Assembly (NCBI GenBank): GCA_910592205.1
Contig: CAJVPJ010000254.1
Span: forward strand, 1 to 31,929
Direction of reading: 5' to 3'
Length of the DNA: 31,929 nucleotides
Source: Paraglomus occultum
Taxonomy: Eukaryota > Glomeromycota > Glomeromycetes > Paraglomerales > Paraglomeraceae
Positions 21,648 through 31,929 of the stretch are shown here, piece after piece (the stretch's first letter is position 1; each line of letters starts with the position of its first letter). Position numbers and translations under genes: made by a program. The notes beneath the pieces are model-generated. The model made no database searches. It had not been told where the DNA came from and saw nothing but the letters and a program-made list of their open reading frames with translations.

Positions 21648-24600
21648 CTAGTGAAGTATTCTATGTGCCAGTTCCTCCATATTTTCTACCATTCTCTCCG
21701 GGTCCCACATTTCCAATTCTTTATCGTTTTCTTTCCATCGTGCTTGTTGTTGTTGTTCTAAAGCACGTTGTCGTTGTTGCGCTCGTTGTTGTTCTCTTAA
21801 TACTCGTTCCTTCTCTTTCCGTTCTTGATCCTTTTTCCACTTACTCCAAGCTGGGTAGTCTATTAATGCTTGCATGCAACCCCATTCTTGTATTTTTTGT
21901 TTAAGCCAAATAAGCGAGACAGGTTTGGTCAAGAAGTCATTGCACCCTGCTGCGAGCGCATTTTCTTTATCTTGTCGTGATGACGATGCTGTCAGAGCAA
22001 CAATTATAACGGGCGCGCGCATTTCGTAATTCGGAGATGCAGCAGGCGATGAGTTCGGAATTGAGTCCAATACGCCTATGTTCTGTAACTGTTCTAAACG
22101 ACGAATCTCTCTGGTGGCTTGTATCCCATCCATTACTGGAAGTTGAATGTCCATCTACGATAGATCAATGGTTAAATTTAGACTGAAAGTTTTTTGTTCG
22201 GATAAAAAAAGGTTTGAATGTTTCCATACGTACCAAGACAATGTGGAAATTACCATTTCGCCATCTGTCAACAGCTTCTTGCCCATTGTTAGCGGTTTCA
22301 TGTCTTATCTTGAGTTTGTTCAAAAATGTTTTTATGATGTTTTGATTGATTGGATTGTCTATTAAAAACAAAATCAGCCTTAATATCATCGTTTCACGTT
22401 CTATTAATTTATTAGTTTACACAACATTTAACATACCTTCGACTATCAATACATTGATAGGAATACTTGCTGGTTCTCTAGGCTTTGGTGGAGGTTTATT
22501 TCGATTATTTGTCAAACCGTTAGGTGATTGTAAGACTGGCGAGCTTATTGGTGTAGAAGCAGTTTGCGGTCCGTTGACTGATTTCATAGCACCACCAACA
22601 ACAGGCGATGGAGGCTCTGAATATACCCTTCCAGATCCCTGTAGGTTTTCTACTCTAAGCGATGTTTCTTTCTCCACCCCTTTTATGAATATACCACCAA
22701 GTGGCTTAGCATTCTTAGGAATAACTAATACGCCTCCTCCCGGTCCCGTCCTCGGACTTGATGAGCCACTTCCGGGTGATCTTCCAACTGACGAAGAAGA
22801 AGTAGACATGGCTGCAGCACTGCTAGAAAAATATGTATTGGTGGGCTGTTCTGTGACATCTTTGCTATACTCCGCTTCGCTATTGTATCCTGGGTGGCCT
22901 GGACTCATTGGCGATGTGGCTATAGGCATAAAGACAGGATCAACTACAACCTTATTGAGAGCTGTATGCAATGCGGTGAGAAACCGTCGTGGACCAGCTG
23001 GTTTAGGAATTACCAGTACTTGAGGTAGCGGATATGATCTAGAATCCGTGGGAGGGAAGACCGTTTGAATCATATCCTTTACCAATTTATATTTCGATAA
23101 AGATGTAAAATGTATGATCGCTGTATTGGGTTGTGAGAGGCTTGGAACTTGCATAGGATGTTTAGTTCTCGATTGCCGATTATTGTTCATAACAACGCCT
23201 GTCCTATGAGATTGTGAGTCTTTCTGTGAAGTTAGCCACTGCCTCAGTGCCTCAACATCATCATCAATAATAATAAATGTTGGCACCCGTGCATTGCGAG
23301 CGCGTATTTCATCAACTTTGTCACATTTAGTAGTTGAACTCGATACTGTGGTATTGGGCGCTGATGACGATGATTTAGAATTTGGTGCTGAATCTGACTG
23401 CCCTGTTTCTGATCGTGGAGTCTCCAAGTCTTCTTCCCCTCCCACAGGATGATGCGAAATGTCAGTTCCCCAGGTGGTCAAACAACTAGTTAGATGCTTA
23501 GCGAAAGAACTCTTGCTAGTCGCATATAAAGCAACTCTTAACCCACGTAGGCGCTGAGAGAACTTGATTAACTCTTCGATAGAAGGTTCACCAGACATGG
23601 CAGAATACGAATTTCGTTTTCGCGTATCCTCGTCTACAAGTGAGCAATCAGGTGGTGGACCGGCATCCATCTCCAAACTGATAGAGTAACGTTTCTTTCC
23701 ATCGCAAGTCTCTGTTATCAATGTAGCACCCAGGACGCTCAACATGTTATTAGCCAACAAGATAGCTGGATTGGGACTTGTTGCCTCAGTGACTGACGGG
23801 TTAATTGCATGGCTTATTTCAATCGTACAATTGAATTTATCGTGTGATCTATTAGGCTGATTGTTCGCTGGCAGAACTTCTCCGTAATTTGACGTCTGTA
23901 CTTGAAGACCCAACTCGATAGAGCCTCCAGGCTGTATTTGATCCATGACACGCTTTAGAAGATACATACAAGAATATCTGAGTGCTGATTCATCGCCAAT
24001 GACGTTAAGATGGTGAAATGCATAATCGACGTGATATATTATTAACTCGACTTGCGCAACTGCAGCACCGCCTGCTGTTGCATCGCCTATATTCTGCACC
24101 ATCTGACCAATATCAAAACAAGTTCTCACATCCGACAAAGGTATACCAGATGGTGTAGCATATATTAGCTTAGATAAACGTTCGATGTGTGTTGAAATGT
24201 ATTCGATAGCCTTGAGTGAGGTATGCACCGCATCTATGGAAGCCGTCGGAACAGGTATCGAACAAGCCGTCAACTGCTCATGCGAGCCGGAAAGAAAATT
24301 GGATGGTGCTAATTGCTCGATCGTTTCCAGTGCCATCTGAGTGTTATGACACAGCAGAGTGGATGCAGTGTCCAAAAAATTTTGTTTTCTTTCTTTAATA
24401 AGCTCTATTGTATCAGAAAATGCACGTCGTGCCTTAGAACGCTCATCGTAGAGAAGAGCCTGCCGTCTAAAATTCTCTCGAGCATATGCGCTTAGTATTT
24501 TATCAAGTACCAAAAAACATGGTGCTGCTATACATGTTCCCAGACCAACAAATTGAAAATAATCCATGACCGAGGAGCCATACGGATGAAATTTTTCCTT

Positions 24601-25050
24601 CACCTCTTGATTCTGCAACATTACATGAAATACGCTTATTACTATTGCTCCTGTTAAGGCTTCTTTAATTACTGAGGCTAATTGAGCTACATTCCATAGC
24701 CGCCGCAGTGAAGATACCCAGAAGGCCACACTGACCACAGAAAAGAGCTCCCAGAACAGGGTGTAGCGTACTAAGAAACCACATACAGCAGCATGTAGAG
24801 AGGCAAGAAGACAAACTACTAATGCTAACGTCGTGGCCTTCATAAGCACTTCGACCACATCCCCGACTAGTAAATCGAGCGCAGGTATTGTCGGGATGTT
24901 TTCAAACTCCTCTTTTATTGCAGAACGATCTTTCAAGTTTCTGTTTTCCTTAACGGAATTGCTCATTACACTTCTGCTTTTAAGAGACGACTCGTACAAA
25001 TGTACTTGCTGAAGGTATAACTGGAATATGGATCGGGTTTCGGCATTCAT
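21648..25050 (-). CDS. SSK1: SSK1-type response regulator with N-terminal membrane region
   Basis: Response regulator of the fungal HOG/SAPK phosphorelay: it receives phosphate from a histidine phosphotransfer protein and, when unphosphorylated, activates the SSK2-type MAPKKK. Exons 25050-22437, 22358-22234 and 22154-21648 join in frame, giving 1081 residues. The receiver (about 866-1010) runs [59 protein letters not shown] and [20 protein letters not shown], with acidic pocket E871/D872, phosphoacceptor D915, T968 and K990. [14 protein letters not shown] right after the receiver is typical of SSK1. A Gln/Arg-rich coiled tail ends the protein. Residues about 73-94, 97-115, 127-146 and 165-187 are four hydrophobic segments. 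230-390 looks like a degenerate histidine kinase ([38 protein letters not shown] with R replacing the catalytic N-box Asn). 530-840 is Ser/Pro-rich linker. Confidence 0.96.
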
Positions 25051-25320
25051 ACGTTATATATACTTTCCATACTAATAACGCATGTGCTTCGAATTCTAGA
25101 ACAAATCGTATTTAAGTTAAAAACAGCACGAGTTTTTATGTGTGGGGCGGTGTGACAATGCTTCAGTTAAAGGCAGTTAAGGTTACACGGTACAACCCTG
25201 ACTAACCTTCGCTATACTAACAGCTCTTCTCATAATACCAATGTTCTTCTTGAATAAAATAGTTTATTAGATCACTGGGAAAAGATTTCGTGGCACAAGT
25301 TTTATTACATTTTAAAACCA
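25051..25320. promoter_or_regulatory. Shared divergent promoter region, SSK1 / chromodomain gene
   Basis: 270 bp lie between the two start codons. A GC-rich island, GTGTGGGGCGGTGTGAC at about 25140-25156, stands out from the AT-rich background and contains GGGGCGG, a GC-box or STRE-like C2H2-factor site. CTTCAGTTAAAGGCAGTTAA follows. Factor identity is not determinable from sequence. Confidence 0.5.
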
Positions 25321-28300
25321 ATGCCACGAAAGACAAAAAAGATGTCTCAATATAATGCACCAGTCGTTTCTGAAGAGGAATATGAGGTTGAATGCGTACG
25401 AGATAGTCGCATAATAAACGGCGTGGAACAGTTTCTGATCAAATGGGCTGGTATAGAATAGTGTTTCTTTTGTGTTGCAGTCCCTTTATACCCCAGAAAT
25501 GTCGCGTTTATTTATAAAAACATTTGAACAAACTTTATGCGAGTAGGTTATGATGAAAATAGTTGTACGTGGGAGCCACGCTCTAATCTCAACTGTGAGC
25601 AAAAACTACAAGATTATTTTGATCGAAAGAATAAAACGTTCGGACAGCATCAAGAAGCCGCCAAAGATTCTAAAAAAACCGTAGAAGCTGGACAAAAACA
25701 AAAGGATTTAGAAGAACCAAGATTAACTAACCACACTAGCAATGCTGGTCATACTGAGCAAGAGCACTATCGGAAATTAACTGCGAGTCAAAAGAACAAG
25801 CAAAGTCAATCCGCGCAGTCGAACTCTGTAAATCAAACGAAACTAAAAGATGCTCCGACCACCACACACTCAGCAAAACCACAAAGACCACCAGTAAAAC
25901 CTAGTGAACATCTGTTAGCAAATCAAAAAAAAAACGAAAGCGCAAAACAGATTCAAAATCCTGCCAAGACTATATTTGATAAACCGCCCAAGACGTCAAA
26001 TATTTTACACACTCCACCAGTATTAGTGAAAGACGAGTTTGAAACGGGGATGCGAGGGCTAAACAAACAGTCCGGACGACCAGTCAAATCTGCCCATGCA
26101 AAGAACCGGTCTAAAGACGATATTGGGCCACAGAACTCGTATGTCGGTCCAATACGTACTAAAACTTCAATGTCTTTTCCTCAAACACCTTATGCACGGC
26201 CTGACGCTTCAAGGAAGGACGTACAACCTTCTTCGTGGATGTCGTCTTCGGCATCATATGTACCTTCTGCATCATTACCCTCGCCGACGGATACTTCACC
26301 GTCGTCCATAACATCAGACAGGGACAAAGTGGAGAAGCTAATGGCAATAAAACCAAAAAAAAAGAAACCAGATCAGTTGAATTCTCAACCAATGATTCCT
26401 CGGAGTTTGACACCAACTGCCCCAAAAGAATGGAAAGGTTTATTGTACAAAACCAAGAATGACAGGTTGGTAGGGACCATATCAATAAAACCGTTAAGCG
26501 AGCGATGTGATGAAATATTGATGTAAGTAAAAATGGATAGGTTGTCTCTTTGAGGCTTATGTTGTGATGATTAAAAGACTTTTACTCCACATCCAGGCAT
26601 GAACTCAGAGATGAAGAGAGGCTTACCCTTGACAACATAGTGGTTCAGAGCTTTGTATTTCACTTATATAAACAATTTCCACAGGCATTGTATACGATGC
26701 ACTCATCACTTCCTCAATATCAATTAGAGCAAACAGTGTTGCCATTAAAATTCAGTGAGATGGTAAGTTGTCGGGTGTTTATTATTTATTGCGACTTTTA
26801 AAAGAAGCCATGTTTAAGGTCTTCCTGATTTATGAATAGGTCGGCGTTATTTGGCTGCCACGTGTTGCTCCACAGAATGTGCTATTTGCGATTCCGACAT
26901 CAACCCGGGCTTGTGAGGTTCTCCGTGTTGCCCGACCAAATGAACTTTTCATTCTTTTTCGTTTTTCCTTGGCACATGCTCCACCCCGGCCACAAATATC
27001 AGCATTTCAATCGAAATCTGGTTATTCTCTTGTGCGTCCTGAGGAACTTAAAGATCCTGACAGATTTGACGCTGAGTTGACAGCACAACTACTAGGAAAT
27101 ATCCCATCAGAATTTGTGGCAGCACTATTCAATAAAGTCTTTACGATAATAGCGCCGGATGAATGTCATTATGAAGTACGAGACATGCGATTATTTCTGT
27201 GCACAATGCGTGGCACGTATAAGCAATTTAAGGAAACTGATCTGTTTGATGTGGACGTTATATTTGTAAGTCTCAGGCAAAGCCTTTTTAATGCGTATAC
27301 GTCTTGTTTAATAGGCTTTTAATCGAAAATTTGCAGATACACCGTGCTATGATGAAGAATTGCGACACTTTACCTGACATTACTGCTGTGAAGAGAAAGA
27401 AGAACGTGAAGTTCTTTTTGTTTGGCCATTATCTTTCAGATGGGCCAAACCCTGGGCTTCCTTGTGAAATATATACATCAGGTTGCTACTTGTCTGACAT
27501 TGAAGATGTATGTCAACCGAAAGCTTATAAAATCAATTCACATGACAGGTGGACTGGTAACTATAACGTCTCAGGCCCTTTTTGATGATACTGTTGATAT
27601 TATTAGCAAACTTGTAGAGTTCAGTAGAGCAGTAAGTATATATAATCCGCTTTGGCATATATACCTTTAGCACTTGGAGCAAGATATAATCACATTTCTC
27701 ATTTTCAGCAAAAGCTTTCACGCCCATCAGTGGTGTGGAAGATAAGTATACACAAAGACACCATTAATTACTTGGCTAATGTTAAGGATGATCCATTACA
27801 TCCAGAACAAAACAGGTTAGTTGTATATTTAGCAAACTTCTTATCATTAAGTGTGTACATTAATCTTTTGGTCTTTTTTTTTTAAAAAAAAAATTTTCTA
27901 GGGCACAAGATGTAATGCAGGCAATCAGTCTGAAATTGACACATCAACAAATTGATGTAATAGAAACTGTTTGTCCACAAAAGGTACATGATGCGAACAA
28001 TGATTTATTTTCAAAATGAAAATCTAACAATATAATTAATTATTAGGGTGATGATTTAACCATTGATGAAGTACTATATTTGTATATGCAGCAATTGCAC
28101 CTCAGTCACTACAGTGAATACAGATATTTTATTGTGATTGATGTTAAAAAAGATATAAAATTACGTATACCAGGGGTTTGTATCCTTTCATGTATAATAT
28201 TTTGTGTGTATGGTTCTATCATTACAAGACCTGTATTTATATGTGATATCTGTGAGCATATTTTTAACTTTCATATGGAACATGGAATCTGATTCAGAGT

Positions 28301-28397
28301 TTCTTACTAATTATAACGAAAAATTTGGACTAATTTATAGGTGGAATCTCTAACTTACCAGGAGTTCAGGCATAGGTTTATTTTGGACAATCAGTAA
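25321..28397 (+). CDS. Chromodomain protein, Chp1-like heterochromatin factor candidate
   Basis: Likely nuclear reader of methylated histone H3. Ten exons join in frame: 25321-25450, 25547-26522, 26597-26762, 26840-27265, 27337-27481, 27549-27631, 27709-27815, 27902-27983, 28047-28175 and 28341-28397, giving 766 residues. The chromodomain (about 18-68) reads EEEYEVECVRDSRIINGVEQ, FLIKWAGYDENSCTWEP and SNL. Y21, W42 and Y45 occupy the HP1 aromatic-cage positions, so methyl-lysine binding should be intact. Residues about 70-335 are a Lys/Ser/Pro/Gln-rich disordered linker. From EWKGLL (338) to the end is a folded region of about 430 residues with motifs GVIWLPRVAPQNVLFAIP, FFLFGHYLSDGPNPGLPCEI, SGGLVTITSQALFDD and FRHRFILDNQ-stop. 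A chromodomain, long linker and large C-terminal module match the layout of fission-yeast Chp1 (SPOC-like plus PIN), but I infer homology from layout, not alignment. Intron 5 uses a weak GTTGCT donor. Confidence 0.9.
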
Positions 28398-30062
28398 ACA
28401 AAAATCTGTTGATCTGTGTTGGTCAGTTCATGATTGTAAAGACTAACAAATGGCGTAACTTGCTTCAAATGCAATGCAACATTGCTCTTTACTATTACCA
28501 TTTTATACTTCAATGATGCTACATAATTTAATTTTGGATAGTACTAATGTTGCAATAAGTCATTCCACTTGAATTATGATTGAATGAGACTGAGAAACAC
28601 TGTTTGACAAGAATCACATTTCACTGTAACTGTGCTTTTTGTAAATAATTAATACACTATTGGTATATCTAAGTATAAAATATGGGACACACAGCAACAA
28701 AATTACAATACTAAATACTACAAAAGATTTCAGGTCAAACTGCTGGAGGCTTTTTTGTCATATTTTTATTTGTCATGTCAATTATATAATAATTAACTAC
28801 AATTGCATAGTAATAGTAATAGTGATGTAATAGTAATAGAAAGCTGAAATCTATTATTATTACTATATTAATATGATGTAGATATTAATATGCATAATCC
28901 ACCTTTTATATTCACTGGGCAGCAAACCTGACTAATACTAATACTAATGAAAAGTTCTCAAATCCTAATCCTTTATCAAATGGATTGCTAACCACCTAAA
29001 CCATCAGCAATTTCATCAAATAAAATATTCAAAGTATTAGTATTATATTTTGTTAGGAGAACTGGCTACTACTACAAGAATGATGAATCAAGGTAGGAAT
29101 AGAAAAAAATTGATAGTCAGCATAATATCATATCAAGCATATTAATATTAATATTAATGCTAATGGCAGAAATGTAACGAGTAATGGCAATAAAAAGTAA
29201 CCACAGCATGGATACAAAATCACCTACTATTACTGTCAGCTGCAAAAGTATAATAGACAAAGTATTATATTAGTTGCAACCAGCATATGTAAGTTGCTTA
29301 AATCAATGGATGAAATAGAAAGTAGATATGATTATACTTTAAACTTTACATCCTCAGCACATCCTGTAATGCCTTCCAACTAGTCTTGCTCCATTACATA
29401 ATTTGTCTCAACCCTACACATGTAATGCATTCCTACCATTGAAAAGAGTTATGTATAACTTAACCTTTGATTATGATAGGCTCCAACTAATAACATCACA
29501 ACTGCCTCTCATGCAATAGCATTGATACTTTCTAACTATTCTCCTAATAAATGTGTATTCAATGCTTGTTTGAACTTACATTCCTTTTTGATTACATCAT
29601 AGTAATAGGAAACAATCTTTCACAATTGTAATGTATATTCTCCAGCATGTTGTGTTGTTAATTAAAGAAAACTTATGCTGCGCTAGATTGCCCTGTTTTT
29701 CGTGCATGTGATCGTTCCTATGATTCTCTGGCTAATCACTAGATATTAATATTGATGAGTAGACGTCTTTCATCGAAAAACCGTGATGTGCGTTCGAAAT
29801 TTTTTAGTCGATAACCGTCATTGTTAGAAAACTTGCTCGTGAGGTTTCGCGAACTATCATGTCATACGGAGCGGCGACAGAGGATTGTTTGTTGTATTTA
29901 TGCTTTGGATGAGGTGTTATAAGGGTCTAATTCATTTCCCTGACAATTGCTCCTAATAAATATTTTGACACTCGGTTATTCACAGGCGCAAACATTTCTA
30001 TTCAATATTTGTTCAAAGATAACTTTAACAGGAATTATCGGAAAATAATTGTCGGGGAAATA
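28398..30062. other. AT-rich intergenic interval with TAA-type microsatellites
   Basis: About 1.7 kb, beginning with the presumed 3' UTR of the chromodomain gene. Simple repeats are frequent: TAG/TAA units at 28808-28839, ACTAAT units at 28930-28948 and ATTAAT/AATATT units at 29139-29160. There is no open frame of useful length and no RNA gene that I can see. The last part (29700-30060) has higher complexity and may be promoter sequence for the small ORF that follows. Confidence 0.55.
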
Positions 30063-30200
30063 ATGTCGGAGAATGAACGGATTGTTCGTAAATTGAGTGT
30101 CATTTGGAGCGACGACCAAGAGTATTTACGCTTTAGAGGAGATGTTATCGTAAAGCAATGCATGCGAAATAAAGAAAAGCGTCTGGACGTATACGTGTGA
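30063..30200 (+). CDS. Small orphan ORF, possibly a first exon
   Basis: ATG at 30063 opens 45 codons (MSENERIVRKLSVIWSDDQE, YLRFRGDVIVKQCMRNKEKR, then LDVYV) to a TGA. Composition is charged and protein-like. The stop overlaps a splice-donor-like GTGTGAGTAG, so the frame could be the first exon of a longer gene with a GTGAGT donor near 30196. However, the DNA downstream is an inverted repeat and repeat array with no evident next exon. The frame extends upstream to an in-frame ATG at 30009. No family is recognised. Confidence 0.3.
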   Translation: MSENERIVRKLSVIWSDDQEYLRFRGDVIVKQCMRNKEKRLDVYV

Positions 30201-30281
30201 GTAGCGTGTCTTTAAAATTAATTTATTCGTGAGTTGTAGCAAACACATCATGTAGTGGCAACAAGAATTGCTCTTGTCTGG

Positions 30282-30893
30282 GCATATATATCTGTGTGTT
30301 CGCGTGTTTCAATGACAGAAGATGACACTGTTGGATATATGGTTCATAATGACATAATGACGCGACTGTCATAATTGTTTCCGTAATTTGTAGTTGTCAC
30401 GAGCTAGCGATCCGTGGGATAATTTGTTGTGATAAGCCTTGATAATGATAACAGCGTGACCTATGTAGTACAGTGTGACTTTAATAAATGTCTTAGTTCA
30501 CACCTAACTATATTTTAAAAGTTACGACTTTATGTACTACGATTACAGGTGTAAATTTAAACAGTCATATGTTGTAGAAACATTAAAAAGAATCATGGAA
30601 AAATGATTATTTTCTGTTGTGTACGCGTGGTTTATCGATAACAGCTAGCCCGTGACAATTACAAATTTTATGACTTGTGAAAGAATTTTACAGCGTGTGT
30701 TACACTGATACTATTATCTTTGTTTACGGAAACAATTATGACAGTCGCGTCATTATGTCATTATATGTTACATGAACCATATATCAATGTAGGTTCTCAC
30801 ACCCCTCACTGCATAGATAACAGCCAACATGTGTCATCTTCTGTCTCTAAACACGCGAATACGCGCCTGCTCATACAGATATATATACCTCCC
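30282..30893. repeat. Long interrupted inverted repeat (foldback structure)
   Basis: The left arm (about 30282-30418) and right arm (about 30636-30893) are reverse complements over several blocks separated by indels in the right arm. There is a perfect 39-bp block (30348-30386 with 30724-30762). It is flanked by a 13-bp block (30335-30347 with 30772-30784), a 15-bp block containing GACAGAAGATGACAC (30314-30328 with 30831-30845), an 11-bp TTCGCGTGTTT block (30299-30309) and an inner block near 30385-30408 with 30644-30667. About 220-310 bp of unpaired sequence separate the arms. The identity of the 39-bp block against diverged outer blocks suggests an old duplication with local conservation or conversion. 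No ORF or transposase lies inside. Confidence 0.85.
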
Positions 30894-31830
30894 TCTACTC
30901 TACTCTCTCTCCCAAAAGCAAATACAACGTTATGTAAAAGACTAATAATACACTGTAACAAACAATTTATCTCATATTATGCACATATGGCACGAATAAG
31001 CCAATAACTCGTATCATCAACAACAGTTTTATCGACTAGCTACATATCGCTTCATAATAACTCTCCTCCAACGCGAAAACACGACTTGTTAAACGTATAA
31101 CGAACATCCTCTATTGCACTCTATATTACAGACATACGACTGTCGCCACAACTCATGAAGAAGTTCTGTTTATCTGATAAAAGAGTTCAAACACATGTCT
31201 CTCATAATATGCACTTATGCATCGCTGAACACGATATCTCCTCCTCCTTTGCCAATTGCTCCACATGACACGATAGCTGTCTAAGCTCAACAAGTCTTCT
31301 AACAACGGCTCGGTTATCGACCAAATAAGCGACAAAAATTTCGAACACACATCTACTTGTATACACTCAAACCATTGTGCGTGTATTGTTTTACAACAAC
31401 TTCTCTTCATCCAAAGCACACACAAACAATCCTTTACGACACTCCATATTGCGCACACATGCATTTTCTACAACTCACGAACAATGCTCTTCTAACGATA
31501 CGGTTTTTCGATGAAAGAATTCAGACACGCGTCTACTCATATGTATACACCCAGGCACTTCTCTCTATTCACTCAAAGAATAATTACGACAAACTATTAT
31601 TTGCGACCACTTCATACTACGCAAATCTTTAACGATACGGTTATCGGTCACCAACTGATGAAAAGAGTTTAAACACACGTCTACTCAGATATATACACGT
31701 CCGAACGCTTCTCTATATTGCGCATCGCTTCACAACACATAATTCAAAGCACAGATACAAAATCCCTGTCGCCACTCATATACTATAGTTGCTACAACAA
31801 AGTTTTAACAAAAGAGTGCGAACATTCCAC
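30840..31830. repeat. Array of diverged tandem repeats
   Basis: Related segments recur near 30845, 31185, 31335, 31510 and 31655. Clear examples are CACGCGTCTACTCATATGTA (about 31525), CACACGTCTACTCAGATATA (about 31675), ACACACATCTACTTGTATAC (about 31345) and ACACGCGAATACGCGCCTGC (about 30850). They are often followed by a CTTCTCTATATTGCGCA-like stretch and preceded by AACGATACGGTTATCGACCAA-like sequence (near 31300, 31495 and 31630) and TGAAAAGAGTT. Spacing is irregular, about 135-195 bp. The same motif occurs in inverted form in the left foldback arm (about 30285-30309), so the array and the foldback share ancestry. This is a minisatellite or satellite relic with no coding function apparent. 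Confidence 0.65.
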
Positions 31831-31882
31831 TTTTCCAAGTTAACATTTATTATGGGTAGATAAAAATATTTTTATTAATCAA

Positions 31883-31929
31883 CTATTGCTCTTCGATTGG
31901 TTCACCAGGTGGCTGCTCTCCTTTGTCTC
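31883..31929 (-). CDS. 3' end of an unidentified gene (partial)
   Basis: The minus strand from the right edge reads DKGEQPPGEPIEEQ followed by TAG at 31885-31883. The acidic, Pro/Glu-rich tail is typical of a disordered C-terminus; a 14-3-3-like tail is one possibility, but 14 residues cannot identify a family. An AATAAA-type signal on the same strand (31876-31871) lies 7 bp past the stop, and further A/T-rich sequence follows. The body of the gene lies outside the window. Confidence 0.5.
   Translation of the reverse strand, partial: DKGEQPPGEPIEEQ

Noticed and set aside
22346-23023. 225-codon plus-strand ORF rich in Pro/Gly/Thr
   Set aside because: Antisense shadow of the low-complexity linker of SSK1.

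Overview
The window is AT-rich eukaryotic nuclear DNA, most likely from a fungus. The strongest evidence is a complete SSK1-type response regulator of the fungal HOG stress pathway. Genes are cut by many short GT-AG introns (mostly about 70-90 nt) and use the standard code. The intron density (19 exons in one gene), the base composition and the repeat load would suit an early-diverging lineage such as Mucoromycota/Glomeromycotina. That placement is inference and nothing in the window proves it.

Layout. (1) 1-111: the 3' end of an unidentified + strand gene. (2) 112-4981: gene-poor DNA with a three-copy tandem hairpin repeat (440-790), a probable pogo/Tigger-type transposase relic (about 3.1-3.2 kb), a cluster of GTGAC...GTCAC palindromes, a pyrimidine microsatellite and a 17-bp perfect inverted repeat. 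(3) 4982-6509, minus: a seven-exon SLC25 mitochondrial carrier. (4) 8233-8855, minus: a probable small membrane protein whose intron holds a tandem duplication of its own splice-donor region. (5) 8856-12872: mostly non-coding, with two more hairpin-forming inverted repeats and one ambiguous exon-like segment. (6) 12873-16639, minus: a 19-exon SCYL1-like pseudokinase. It is head-to-head with (7) 16961-17688, plus: a six-exon ECM15/MTH1187-family (YKOF-fold) protein. (8) 17981-18775: a deleted mariner-like element with imperfect terminal inverted repeats and TA flanks. (9) 19164-20132, plus: a CWCH2-type zinc-finger/coiled-coil protein. (10) 21648-25050, minus: SSK1, here with four predicted N-terminal membrane segments and a degenerate histidine-kinase-like region. 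It is head-to-head across 270 bp with (11) 25321-28397, plus: a 766-residue chromodomain protein that resembles the heterochromatin factor Chp1. (12) 28398-31882: AT-rich DNA, a small orphan ORF, a long interrupted inverted repeat with a perfect 39-bp arm, and an array of diverged tandem repeats. (13) 31883-31929, minus: the last 14 codons of another gene.

Splice models were built by hand. For the six main genes every exon junction keeps frame and reproduces family motifs, so I consider them reliable. The genes are ordinary housekeeping, signalling and chromatin functions and do not form a functional cluster. The least ordinary items are the membrane-anchored, kinase-like SSK1, the Chp1-like chromodomain protein, the split CWCH2 finger arrangement, and the hairpin and foldback repeats at both ends of the window.
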